A DNA stretch of 15,666 bases from DAOPZJ01 sp964587625 (GTDB lineage Bacteria; Bacillota; Clostridia; Oscillospirales; JAKOTC01), in the NCBI GenBank assembly GCA_964587625.1, contig CAZPLU010000047.1, positions 1 through 15,666 on the forward strand, in the 5' to 3' direction. Shown here piece after piece: positions 1 to 7,242 of this stretch. Every line of letters starts with the position of its first letter. Positions within the stretch are counted from its first letter, which is position 1. Below the pieces are notes generated by a model, which was not told where the DNA came from, ran no database searches, and saw nothing but the letters and a program-made list of their open reading frames with translations. A program made the position numbers and the translations under genes.

Positions 1-286
1 ATTCCCCGCAAAATCCCGTTTTCCGTCAGTGGCTATCCGTTCCCCCGTTCTACTAATTTCCAATTTCTAATTTCCAACCACCATCATGCGCGGNNNNNNN
101 NNNNNNNNNNNNNNNNNNNNNNNNNNNNNNNNNNNNNNNNNNNNNNNNNNNNNNNNNNNNNNNNNNNNNNNNNNNNNNNNNNNNNNNNNNNNNATTCCCC
201 GCAAAATCCCGTTTTCCGTCAGTGGCTATCCGTTCCCCCGTTCTACTAGTTTCCAATTTCTAATTTCCAACCACCATCATGCGCGG
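1..286. repeat. 93-bp direct duplication flanking a scaffold gap
   Basis: Bases 1-93 and 194-286 are the same 93-base sequence with one difference (A at 56, G at 249). They sit immediately left and right of the 100-N run at 94-193. The left copy stops after ATGCGCGG and the right copy continues into the rest of the palindrome. Either two contig ends share this repeat and were not merged, or the element is truly tandem. No gene is visible here. Confidence 0.9.
94..193. other. Assembly gap, 100 N
   Basis: A run of exactly 100 N, the conventional filler for a gap of unknown size. It interrupts a repeat element just after its conserved ATGCGCGG, so a repeat-induced assembly break is the likely cause. 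The true distance may be near zero or larger. Confidence 0.98.
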
Positions 287-335
287 GCGGCCACATAGAG
301 CCGCCCCTACGGTGAGGATTTTTCGTTCACCGTCT
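231..335 (+). repeat. Modular palindromic repeat, type A, copy 1
   Basis: A T/C-rich AT linker (CGTTCCCCCGTTCTACTAG, then TTTCCAATTTCTAATTTCC, then AACCACCATC) leads into ATGCGC and the palindrome GGGCGGC-CACATAGA-GCCGCCC. The tail is CCTACGGTGAGGATT and GTTCACCGTCT. This copy pairs 7 bp in the stem. Further copies lie at 521-630 and 631-727, with a partial copy at 38-93. A REP- or MITE-like intergenic element is the best description; no mobility gene is present. Confidence 0.85.
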
Positions 336-340
336 CCCGT

Positions 341-460
341 TTTCCGATTTCCAATTCCCAATTCCTATTTTCTAATTTCCATATGCGCGGGTTGTCACCC
401 GCTCGGAATGGTCACATCGGATGCGATCCAAGACCATTCCCTACAAGTTACCCGATTTCC
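341..460 (+). repeat. Modular palindromic repeat, type B, with extra 16-base insert
   Basis: It starts with the same kind of TTTCCAATTCCC linker and the same ATGCGCGGG entry as type A, but carries different hairpins. Stem 1 is GCGGGT (387-392) with ACCCGC (397-402), loop TGTC. Stem 2 is GGAATGGTC (405-413) with GACCATTCC (432-440). Compared with the copies near 12140 and 15302, which have only two bases between the stem-2 arms, this copy has 16 additional bases (414-429). These can form their own small stem, GGAT-GCG-ATCC. Confidence 0.85.
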
Positions 461-471
461 AATTCCCATTT

Positions 472-515
472 GACCACCCCGCCCTGCGGGCACCCCTCCG
501 AGGGAGGGGAATTTT
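472..515 (+). repeat. Palindromic repeat, type C (double hairpin)
   Basis: Two adjacent hairpins: GCCC-TGC-GGGC (481-491) and CCCCTCC-GAG-GGAGGGG (493-509), followed by AATTTTG. It lies between type B and the next type A linker and looks like another member of the intergenic repeat collection. There is no T-run right after the stem and no gene just upstream, so a terminator role is not supported. Confidence 0.7.
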
Positions 516-520
516 GTTGT

Positions 521-630
521 CGTTCCCTCGTCTGCTAATTCCCAATTTCTATTTTCCAACCACTATCATGCGCGGGCGGCCACATAGGGCCGCCCCTACG
601 GTGAAGATTTCCCGTTCACCCGTCTCCCAT
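521..630 (+). repeat. Modular palindromic repeat, type A, copy 2
   Basis: Same linker, palindrome and tail order as copy 1. The hairpin is GGGCGGCC-ACATAG-GGCCGCCC, 8 bp, one base pair longer than in copy 1. The tail reads CCTACGGTGAAGATT then GTTCACCCGTCTCC. It is tandem with copy 3, the two palindromes being 103 bases apart (570 and 673). Confidence 0.85.
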
Positions 631-727
631 CGTTCTACTAATTTCTATTTTCTATTTTCCAACCACCATCATGCGCGGGCGGCCACATAGGGCCGCCCCT
701 ACGGTGAGGATTTTTCGTTCACCGTCT
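631..727 (+). repeat. Modular palindromic repeat, type A, copy 3
   Basis: Directly follows copy 2 in the same orientation. Linker CGTTCTACTAATTTC leads to CCAACCACCATC, then the GGGCGGCC / GGCCGCCC hairpin and the CCTACGGTGAGGATT tail, ending GTTCACCGTCT. The tail runs straight into the pyrimidine-rich block upstream of the deoxynucleotidase gene. Confidence 0.85.
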
Positions 728-774
728 GCCCTCTGCCCTCTCACCTCTGCCCTCTCGTTTCCCTGCCCTCTCGC
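728..774 (+). repeat. Pyrimidine-rich word repeat (CTCTGCC type)
   Basis: About 50 bases made almost only of C and T in 7-8 base words such as CTCTGCC, CTCACC and CTCTCG. The same word family occurs at 12101-12210, 12370-12400 and 15494-15653, and in purine-rich orientation at 11969-12030. Here it ends just before the -35 box of the next gene. Confidence 0.7.
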
Positions 775-804
775 TGGACATCTCCTCATTTCTCATGATA
801 TAAT
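775..804 (+). promoter_or_regulatory. Sigma-A promoter of the deoxynucleotidase gene
   Basis: TGGACA (775-780), 18-base spacer, TATAAT (799-804), with the extended -10 dinucleotide TG at 796-797. Transcription would begin near 811, giving a leader of under 20 bases that holds the AAGGGGG Shine-Dalgarno before the ATG at 828. The call rests on the perfect -10 and its position. Confidence 0.7.
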
Positions 805-827
805 AAAAACAACAAGGGGGCATTGTC

Positions 828-1415
828 ATGGAAAAGGGCCGTTTTTTCGCGTTTTTATCCCGCATGAAATACATCGGACGCTGGGGGCTGATGCGCGGCA
901 CGCGCGTCGAAAACCTCTGCGAGCACTCGCTCGAGACCGTCTACATCGCACACGCGCTTGCCGAAATTCACAACACTTTGGGCGGGAGCCGGGCCGATGT
1001 GCAAAAGGCGGTGCTGTACGCGGCCTATCACGACGCGCAGGAGGTCTTTACGGGTGACCTGCCCACGCCGGTCAAATACCGCAACCCCGAGATCCGGGAC
1101 GCCTACAAAGCGGTGGAGCGCGCGGCTTCGGAACGGCTTTTGGCGTCGCTGCCCGACGAACTCCGCGCCGCTTACGCGCCCTATCTCTGTCCCGACTGCG
1201 ACGGCGTGGAGTGGAAACTGGTCAAGGCGGCCGACAAAATCTCGGGTTTGATCAAATGCAGGGAGGAACTGGCGTTCGGAAACCTCGAGTTCGCGGCGGC
1301 GGAGAAGGCGCAGATGGCTGCAATCAAGAACCTGAACTTGCCCGCGGCGGAACTGTTTGTGAAAAAATACCTGCCGTTTTACGCAAAATCGTTAGACGAT
1401 CTGTTCCGAAACTGA
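828..1415 (+). CDS. yfbR: YfbR-type 5'-deoxynucleotidase (HD domain)
   Basis: A 195-residue HD-domain phosphohydrolase very like E. coli YfbR, which removes the 5'-phosphate from deoxyribonucleoside monophosphates in the cytoplasm with a divalent metal. The metal ligands are visible: H33 (in EHS), H68-D69 (in YHDAQE) and D136 (in KAADK). E72, D77 (in TGDLPTPVKY) and the substrate-side R18-W19 are also kept. Length matches the family (about 200). The ATG at 828 is chosen because AAGGGGG lies 8-9 bases upstream and the N-terminus (FFAFLSRMKYIGRW) aligns with YfbR from its start. It is a single-gene unit with its own promoter and terminator, convergent with ftsH. Function is by family similarity; substrate range is not shown by the sequence. 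Confidence 0.93.
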   Translation: MEKGRFFAFLSRMKYIGRWGLMRGTRVENLCEHSLETVYIAHALAEIHNTLGGSRADVQKAVLYAAYHDAQEVFTGDLPTPVKYRNPEIRDAYKAVERAASERLLASLPDELRAAYAPYLCPDCDGVEWKLVKAADKISGLIKCREELAFGNLEFAAAEKAQMAAIKNLNLPAAELFVKKYLPFYAKSLDDLFRN

Positions 1416-1430
1416 ATGACAGACATGCCG

Positions 1431-1469
1431 CGAGGGCTGATGGTCTCCATCAGCCCTCGAAATTTTTTG
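1431..1469 (+). terminator. Intrinsic terminator after yfbR
   Basis: A perfect 13-bp stem, CGAGGGCTGATGG (1431-1443) with CCATCAGCCCTCG (1447-1459), three-base loop TCT, followed by AAATTTTTTG. The T-run lies on the + strand, so it ends the yfbR transcript. The long stem could also hinder read-through from the convergent ftsH gene, whose stop codon is only a few bases away (1472-1474). Confidence 0.93.
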
Positions 1470-1471
1470 CG

Positions 1472-3337
1472 TCAGAGCCCGGTTTGAGGCGCGGGAGCCG
1501 GAGGCGCAAACATGGCGCGGAATTCGTCCCCGCTGATTTTTTCGTCCACCAGCAGCCGTTCCGCAATGCGGTTGAGTATGTCGGTGTGCTGAGACAAAAT
1601 TTCTTTGGCGCGGTTATAACAGCTGTTGATGATGTTTTGAATTTCTTCGTCGATCCGGGACGCGGTGGACTCGGAGACGTTTTGCGTATGCGTGAAGTCG
1701 CGCCCCAAAAACACCTCTTCGCCCGCGTCGAAGCAGACCGTGCCGAGTTTTTCCGAGAAGCCGTATTTGGTGACCATCACGCGGGCAATCCGGGTCGCGC
1801 GTTGAATGTCGTTGGAGGCACCGGTCGAGATGTCGTCAAGCATCAGCGCCTCTGCCACGCGGCCGCCGAGCCCGGCGATGATATCCTCTATCATCTCGCT
1901 CTTGGTGACAAAATTTTTGTCCTCGGTGGGCAGATACATCGTATAACCGCCCGCCATGCCGCGCGGGATGATCGAAATCTCGTGCACGGGATCCTGCGTC
2001 GGCAGAAAGTAGCTGACAAGCGCATGGCCGCCCTCGTGATAGGCGGTGAGCTTACGGTCTTTGTCGGTGACTTTGCGGCTGCGTTTTTCGGGGCCCATCA
2101 TCACCTTGTTCTTGGCGTCTTCGATGTCATCGTTGGTGATGGCCTTGTGCTTTCTGCGGGCGGCCAAAAGCGCCGACTCGTTGAGGATATTTTCAAGATC
2201 GGCGGGCGAGAAACCGACCGTGGTCTTTGCGATGTTTTCGAGGTTGACGTCGGGCGCGAGCGGTTTGTTTTTGGAATGCACTTTTAAAACCGCTTCACGG
2301 CCCACGATGTCGGGCATGTTGATCACGATTTGGCGGTCAAAACGGCCTGCGCGCAACAGCGCGGGGTCGAGCACGTCCGGGCGGTTGGTCGCCGCGATGA
2401 TCACGACGCCCTCGTTGATGCCGAAGCCGTCCATCTCGACGAGAATTTGGTTGAGCGTCTGTTCGCGCTCGTCATGACCGCCGCCCAAACCGGCGCCTCT
2501 GCGCCGTCCGACTGCGTCGATTTCATCGATGAAGATGATGCAGGGCAGATTTTTTTTGGCCTGTTCAAACAGATCCCGCACGCGCGAAGCGCCCATGCCG
2601 ACATACATCTCGACAAAGTCGGAGCCGGAAACGGCGAAAAACTGGACGCCCGCCTCGCCCGCAACGGCCCTTGCCAGCAATGTTTTACCGGTACCCGGAG
2701 GTCCCACGAGCAGCACGCCTTTGGGTACCCTTGCGCCCAAAGCGGTGAATTGACCGGGGTTTTTGAGGAATTCGACCACCTCGGTCAGTTCTTCTTTTTC
2801 CTCATCCGCGCCCGCGACGTCGTCGAAAGTGGTCTTGCGTTTTTCGTCGGACGCGGTTTTATATCTGGCCTTTCCGAAATTGGACAGCTTTCTGCCGTCG
2901 CCGCCCTGTTGGCGCATCATAAAGTAATAAAACGCGAACATGCCGACCAGCAGCAGCAAATACGGAAGCATCGCCACCCACCACGGGGTCTGTGTCGCCG
3001 GGATATAGTCCATCACGATCGGATTCGTTTGCCCCTCGGTCGTGGCGTTATATTCGAGCATGTCCGCCCGATAATCGGCGGTGTCGTCTAAAAACAGGGT
3101 GATGCTGGCGACTTTGAAGACAATCGGGGTCTCGTCTTCGCCTTTTAAAACGATCTTCAATTCGCCGGAGCCGAAATCGAGCGCATGAGAGGCGACCTGA
3201 TCGTCTTGGAAATATCCGAGTATTTGTGAATAGGTGAGTTCCTCCCCTTTTGCGAGATTGTTGAGCATGGATGAGATCAGCAGGAGAATCCCGATGCAGA
3301 TCGCCCCATAAAGGAGGAATCGTTTGAATTTTGTCAT
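1472..3337 (-). CDS. ftsH: ATP-dependent zinc metalloprotease FtsH
   Basis: A 621-residue membrane-anchored AAA+ protease that unfolds and degrades membrane and short-lived cytosolic proteins. Order of parts: transmembrane helix about 7-26, periplasm-side domain, second helix about 119-141, AAA+ module with Walker A GPPGTGKT (212-219), pore loop FVEMYVGMG (241-249), Walker B IIFIDEID (267-274), second region of homology ATNRPDVLDP to GRFDR (316-335), and protease motif HEGGH (434-438) with D510 as likely third zinc ligand. The usual motif is HEAGH, and the pore aromatic is Tyr (YVG) rather than the common Phe; both keep the chemistry. ATG at 3337 gives a normal N-terminus, though the Shine-Dalgarno is weak (GGAA). 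It is last of the - strand cluster, 106 bases after hpt; no clear separate promoter was found. Confidence 0.97.
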   Translation of the reverse strand: MTKFKRFLLYGAICIGILLLISSMLNNLAKGEELTYSQILGYFQDDQVASHALDFGSGELKIVLKGEDETPIVFKVASITLFLDDTADYRADMLEYNATTEGQTNPIVMDYIPATQTPWWVAMLPYLLLLVGMFAFYYFMMRQQGGDGRKLSNFGKARYKTASDEKRKTTFDDVAGADEEKEELTEVVEFLKNPGQFTALGARVPKGVLLVGPPGTGKTLLARAVAGEAGVQFFAVSGSDFVEMYVGMGASRVRDLFEQAKKNLPCIIFIDEIDAVGRRRGAGLGGGHDEREQTLNQILVEMDGFGINEGVVIIAATNRPDVLDPALLRAGRFDRQIVINMPDIVGREAVLKVHSKNKPLAPDVNLENIAKTTVGFSPADLENILNESALLAARRKHKAITNDDIEDAKNKVMMGPEKRSRKVTDKDRKLTAYHEGGHALVSYFLPTQDPVHEISIIPRGMAGGYTMYLPTEDKNFVTKSEMIEDIIAGLGGRVAEALMLDDISTGASNDIQRATRIARVMVTKYGFSEKLGTVCFDAGEEVFLGRDFTHTQNVSESTASRIDEEIQNIINSCYNRAKEILSQHTDILNRIAERLLVDEKISGDEFRAMFAPPAPAPQTGL

Positions 3338-3396
3338 TTGTTGTTCCGTGCCTTTCCGGCAGAGCCGAATAAGATATTATTTCTCTTCAGAGCGGG

Positions 3397-3425
3397 TTTT
3401 TTCTAAAAAGCCGGTTTAGAAAAAA
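3397..3425. repeat. Perfect 11-bp hairpin between hpt and ftsH
   Basis: TTTTTTCTAAA (3397-3407) pairs exactly with TTTAGAAAAAA (3415-3425) around a 7-base loop. On either strand the stem ends in A residues rather than U, so it does not have the form of an intrinsic terminator. It could be an mRNA processing or stabilising element between hpt and ftsH; function unknown. Confidence 0.7.
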
Positions 3426-3443
3426 ATTCATTTTGAAAATTTT

Positions 3444-3986
3444 TTATTGCTTTTCATAGACCGTGGGTTTCAAGACGCCGATGTAGGGCAGATTGCGGTA
3501 TTTTTCGTCATAGTCCAGTCCATAACCCACGACAAATTCGTCCGGCACGGTGAAACCGACATAGTCCGCCGTGACATCGGCCTGCCTGCGCTCGGGTTTA
3601 TCGAGCAAGGTACAGATTTTGATGGTCTTGGGACCGCGCAGCGCCAGCGTCTTTTTGAGATAGGAGAGCGTCATGCCGCTGTCCAGGATGTCCTCGATGA
3701 TCAGCAGATCGAAATTTTTGAGTTCCAGATTCAGATCCTTGACGATCTTGACCACGCCGGAGGTCTTGACCCCCGCGCCGTAACTGGAGACACACATGAA
3801 GTCGATGGAGCACGGGATATCGATATGGCGCATCAGATCGGCCATAAACATGACCGCTCCTTTGAGCACGCTGACCAGCAGCAAATTCTTGCCGCGGTAT
3901 TCCTCGCTGATTTGAGCGCCCAATTCGGCGACCCGCTGCGCGATCTGTCGCTCGCCGAGCAAGATGTTTTTGATGTCGTTTTTCAA
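3444..3986 (-). CDS. hpt: Hypoxanthine phosphoribosyltransferase
   Basis: A 180-residue type I phosphoribosyltransferase that joins hypoxanthine or guanine with PRPP to give IMP or GMP in purine salvage. Visible: the LKG loop (41-43), flexible-loop SSYG (67-70), PRPP motif LLIIEDILDSGMTL (94-107), base-binding K130, and the C-terminal YGLDYDEKYRNLPYIGVL region (155-172). The start is TTG at 3986, with GGGAG eight bases upstream, and this N-terminus (ILLGERQIAQRVAELG) matches the family; the first internal Met (46) would cut into the fold. It lies 14 bases after tilS. The tilS-hpt-ftsH order is conserved in Firmicutes. Confidence 0.96.
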   Translation of the reverse strand: MKNDIKNILLGERQIAQRVAELGAQISEEYRGKNLLLVSVLKGAVMFMADLMRHIDIPCSIDFMCVSSYGAGVKTSGVVKIVKDLNLELKNFDLLIIEDILDSGMTLSYLKKTLALRGPKTIKICTLLDKPERRQADVTADYVGFTVPDEFVVGYGLDYDEKYRNLPYIGVLKPTVYEKQ

Positions 3987-4000
3987 AGAAGATCTCCCTT

Positions 4001-5341
4001 TCAGCCGATTTCGACGGACAAAGCCGCTTTTCCCGCGACGGCGGCGAACCGCTCGTCCGCGCCGAACCGCTCTACGAACACCGGCCCGCTGTCGTCCGCG
4101 ACGACGATCAGGCGGTTTCGCATCGTGACCGGAACGCCATACTCGTTATACCATTTTTTCAGCGGTTTCCCGATGCCGCCCGAGTGAAAATAATCCCCCG
4201 GCTGCCGGCTTCTGGCGACGAGCTGTCCTTTTATTTTATCATAGTTTAATGAAGAAATAAAGTGCAAATGGTTGTTTTTCTCCGCGCTTTGGCAGATTTT
4301 TAAGACGATTCTGCGCCCGTTGACCCAATTCTCTCCGACCGCGAGCGCCACGGGCGTCATCTCGTGCGCCTCGTCGCCCGCGGTCAAAAGGCCTTTGCAG
4401 GCGTTCAGCCGGACGCCGCAGAGCGTCCGATGGCCGCCGCCGGATTTGATCAGCCGCTCGGCTTCGGTGATGTCCTTGAAAGTCGGCGCCGCCCCTTTTT
4501 GTGCAAACCACATCGCAATCGCGCGGGTTCGGATCGGCGCGCCCGCCGCCGCCAAAATCGCGCAGCTGACCCCGGCCTGATTTTGCGCCTCCTCCAGCAG
4601 CGCCTGCGCCGCCGCCGAGAGGTATTCTTCGTCCTCGCGCAGCAGTTGCGCCGTCCGCGCCGCGCAGTCGACCGCCGCCGGGTTCAGTGTTTTCAACACC
4701 GGCACCACCCGGTGGCGGAGGATGTTGCGGGAGCAGTCATCGGTCAAATTGGTGCTGTCGGTGACATATAAAATGCGATTTTCTTTGCAGTGATTCAAAA
4801 TCTCGGCGCGGGAACAGCATAAAAGCGGCCTTGCGATGTTGCCGCGGCGCGGCGGGATTCCGCAGGCGCCCTTCAGCCCGCTGCCCCGGATGATGTTTTG
4901 CAACATCGTCTCCAAATTGTCGTCGCTGTTATGCGCGGTTAAAATCAAAGAGCCGTCTCTCGCGGCTTCCGCAGCCAAAAAAGCATAGCGCAGCTCCCTT
5001 GCCGCCGCCTCGAGCGAGAGGCCTTTTTCCCTTGCGAGCGCCCGCGTGTCGCCCTCCCCGAGCGAAAAATCGATTCCGCGCTTTCGGCAGATGATGCGGC
5101 AAAATTCCGCGTCGCGCTTGGCTTCGTCGCCGCGCAGCCCGTGGTTGAAATGCGCAGCCCGCGCCGTTGCGCCGCGTTGGGCGATATATTGACAGACAAA
5201 ATCCAGCAGCACGGACGAATCCGCACCGCCGGAAAAAGCGATCAAAAAGCGGGCATAATCGGCAGGTTGGGCTCCCCCGTCAAGCGCATCTCGCCCGAAA
5301 AGAGCGTATTTTTCGATGTAATCCGCAATCTTTTGAATCAT
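4001..5341 (-). CDS. tilS: tRNA(Ile)-lysidine synthase
   Basis: TilS attaches lysine to C34 of tRNA-Ile2 (CAU), changing its amino acid and codon identity; it is normally essential. The 446-residue protein has the N-type ATP pyrophosphatase P-loop SGGADS (37-42), HFNHGLRG (64-71), the AHNSDDNLET motif (136-145; often AHHxDDQxET, so His and Gln are each Asn here), DSTN (195-198) and a C-terminal domain with SRQPGDYF and KPLKKWYNEYGVP. The frame is open upstream to 5449, but the ATG at 5341 is chosen because it gives the standard N-terminus and overlaps the dnaB stop codon as ATGA, a usual sign of translational coupling. Confidence 0.95.
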   Translation of the reverse strand: MIQKIADYIEKYALFGRDALDGGAQPADYARFLIAFSGGADSSVLLDFVCQYIAQRGATARAAHFNHGLRGDEAKRDAEFCRIICRKRGIDFSLGEGDTRALAREKGLSLEAAARELRYAFLAAEAARDGSLILTAHNSDDNLETMLQNIIRGSGLKGACGIPPRRGNIARPLLCCSRAEILNHCKENRILYVTDSTNLTDDCSRNILRHRVVPVLKTLNPAAVDCAARTAQLLREDEEYLSAAAQALLEEAQNQAGVSCAILAAAGAPIRTRAIAMWFAQKGAAPTFKDITEAERLIKSGGGHRTLCGVRLNACKGLLTAGDEAHEMTPVALAVGENWVNGRRIVLKICQSAEKNNHLHFISSLNYDKIKGQLVARSRQPGDYFHSGGIGKPLKKWYNEYGVPVTMRNRLIVVADDSGPVFVERFGADERFAAVAGKAALSVEIG

Positions 5342-6708
5342 TCCGGTTGATTTCCCTCGAACGCCGCCGACATGAATTTCGTCGACGTCCGCTGATAACG
5401 CAAATAAATCGTACTCGTCGGACCGTGGCGGTTTTTCCCGATGATGCACTCTGCCTGATTGCCGGTCTCGGCCAATTCGTTGTAGTAGTCCTCGCGGTAT
5501 AAAAATAAAACCACGTCGGCGTCCTGCTCGATCGAGCCCGATTCGCGCAGGTCGGACAGGAGCGGACGGCGGTTTTTTGCGCCGCGCTGTTCGGTGCCGC
5601 GTGAAAGCTGGGAGACCAAAATCACGGGGACGCCGAGCTCCTTCGCCATGATCTTTGTGGCGCGCGTCATCTCACTGACCTCGATCACGCGGTTTTCGAT
5701 GTGCCGCCCGCTCTGCATCAATTGCAAATAGTCGATGACAACCAGCGCCAAATTCGGGACGCGGCGCAGCCGCGCTTTGATTTCGCTGATGGTGATACCC
5801 GCGGTATCGTCGATAAAAAACGGCATTTTGGCGATTACGCCGGCGGCGGCGGCCAAGCTTGTCCACTCGTCTCCCGTGAGCTGCCCGGTCAAAATCGAGG
5901 ACAGCGAGAGGTTGGACTCGGCGGCCAGCATGCGCTGTACGATCTGTTCCTTGCTCATCTCCAGCGAAAACACGCAGACGGCGCCTTCGCCCGAAGCGGC
6001 GATATTTTGTCCGATGTTGATGGCGAATGCCGATTTGCCGACGCCCGGACGCGCCGCGAGCACGATCATATCGGATTTATTCAGCCCCGAAAGCGCCCTG
6101 TCCAGGTCGCCGTAACCGGTCGCGATGCCCCGGATGTTCTTTTTCAGCTTGGAGCGGACGTCGATCTCGTCGAACACATCGCCCAAAATGTTTTTGACCG
6201 CGATCAGCCCCTTGTAATCGCGCCCCTGGCGGATGTCATAGATGCGTTGTTCGGCGCGTTCGAGGACGAAATCGGCCTCCTCAGCGCCCGATGAGATGCT
6301 GTCGAGGGTGTCTTTTGACGCCGCGTACAGCGTGCGCATATAAAACTTGTCGAGGACGATCTTGATGTAGGCGGTCACGTTGGAAAGCGTCGGCACGATG
6401 CCGCAGATTTTCAGCAAATACTCCTTCAATTCCTCGTTGGCCATGTCGGTCTCGCCCGACAACGCGTTCAAAACAATGATAAAATCCGGCTTTTGGGAGG
6501 CCTCGAAAGCGTCCTTGATCTCGGCGTATATTTTGCGGTGGAGCGGATAATAAAAATGTTCCTCGCGCACGCGTTCCAGCACCGTCGAAAGGCAGCCGTC
6601 GTCAAGCAGGGCGCTGCCAAGCACCGCCTGTTCGGCTTCGATGCTGTAGGGCATGCCCGGCACGATGTCGAATGCCGATGCAGTTGCAGAATACTCCGCC
6701 GGTTTCAT
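5338..6708 (-). CDS. dnaB: Replicative DNA helicase DnaB
   Basis: A 456-residue hexameric 5'-3' helicase of the replication fork (called DnaC in B. subtilis). The N-terminal primase-interacting domain starts at PYSIEAEQAVLGS (20-32). The RecA-like C-terminal domain has Walker A ARPGVGKS (219-226), FSLEMS (247-252), Walker B VVIDYLQL (323-330), the LSDLRESGSIEQDAD segment (384-398) and KNRHGP (425-430). An ATG nine bases further upstream (6717) directly abuts the GGAAAGG Shine-Dalgarno, too close to be used; the ATG at 6708 has nine bases of spacing and is preferred. It follows rplI by 24 bases and overlaps tilS by 4 bases. No intein is seen. Confidence 0.96.
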   Translation of the reverse strand: MKPAEYSATASAFDIVPGMPYSIEAEQAVLGSALLDDGCLSTVLERVREEHFYYPLHRKIYAEIKDAFEASQKPDFIIVLNALSGETDMANEELKEYLLKICGIVPTLSNVTAYIKIVLDKFYMRTLYAASKDTLDSISSGAEEADFVLERAEQRIYDIRQGRDYKGLIAVKNILGDVFDEIDVRSKLKKNIRGIATGYGDLDRALSGLNKSDMIVLAARPGVGKSAFAINIGQNIAASGEGAVCVFSLEMSKEQIVQRMLAAESNLSLSSILTGQLTGDEWTSLAAAAGVIAKMPFFIDDTAGITISEIKARLRRVPNLALVVIDYLQLMQSGRHIENRVIEVSEMTRATKIMAKELGVPVILVSQLSRGTEQRGAKNRRPLLSDLRESGSIEQDADVVLFLYREDYYNELAETGNQAECIIGKNRHGPTSTIYLRYQRTSTKFMSAAFEGNQPE

Positions 6709-6732
6709 GAGGCCCATCCTTTCCGCAAAAAA

Positions 6733-7176
6733 CTATTCCGCTTTGACGATTTTCAAATGGATGCCGACCGTCACCTCGGGGTGCAGCTTGACGGCCGCCG
6801 TATAATCGCCGAAGGTCTTGATCTCGGGAATGGTGATGCGTTTTTTGTCGACATCGATGCCCGTAGACGCCGAAATCATCTGCGCCACCTCGGCCGACGT
6901 CACCGCGCCGAACAGTTTGTTGGTGCCGCCGCGCGCTTTGATCTCCACCGTGGTTCCGTCCAGCTTTTGGCCGTGCTCGACGGCGGATTGGCGCATTTCG
7001 CGGGTGTGGTGTTCCAGCGAAGCCGTCTTTGCGGCGACTTCGCTTAAAATCGCGGGGGTCGCCTCGACCGCCATGCCTCTCGGGATCAAGAAATTGCGCG
7101 CATAGCCGTCTTTGGCGTTGACGAGGTCGCCCGCCTTGCCGACGCTTTTGACGTCGACTTTTAACAATACTTTCAT
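6733..7176 (-). CDS. rplI: 50S ribosomal protein bL9
   Basis: A 147-residue ribosomal protein of the L1-stalk region of the large subunit. The signature N-terminal domain is clear (MKVLLKVDVKSVGKAGD, then DGYARNFLIPRG), followed by the long connecting helix and the C-terminal RNA-binding domain (TNKLFGAVTSAEVA to VGIHLKIV). A strong GGGAGG Shine-Dalgarno stands seven bases before the ATG. The link of rplI to dnaB on one side and to a GdpP-type DHH protein on the other is common in Firmicutes. Confidence 0.97.
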   Translation of the reverse strand: MKVLLKVDVKSVGKAGDLVNAKDGYARNFLIPRGMAVEATPAILSEVAAKTASLEHHTREMRQSAVEHGQKLDGTTVEIKARGGTNKLFGAVTSAEVAQMISASTGIDVDKKRITIPEIKTFGDYTAAVKLHPEVTVGIHLKIVKAE

Positions 7177-7242
7177 ATACGGTCCTCCCTTTTATGTGTG
7201 TCGTTTGAAAAATGAACTTTTAAGGGCGTCTTTTTTCGCCGG

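Noticed and set aside
279..1057. Overlapping open frames starting MRGRPHRAAPTV in the left repeat region
   Set aside because: They arise from the type A palindrome itself being read three times, have no Shine-Dalgarno, and the last one runs into yfbR out of frame. They are translations of repeats, not genes.
1211..2287. Long + strand frame antisense to yfbR's end and ftsH
   Set aside because: Low-complexity shadow of GC-rich codons; the - strand frame has every FtsH motif, and the + frame crosses the yfbR terminator.
3397..3425. Intrinsic terminator after hpt
   Set aside because: Stem is perfect, but no U-run follows it on either strand and the stem itself is nearly all A/T.
5342..5449. Upstream extension of tilS to an ATG at 5449
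   Set aside because: The extra 36 residues lie inside the end of dnaB, do not resemble TilS, and the ATGA overlap at 5341 gives the normal N-terminus.
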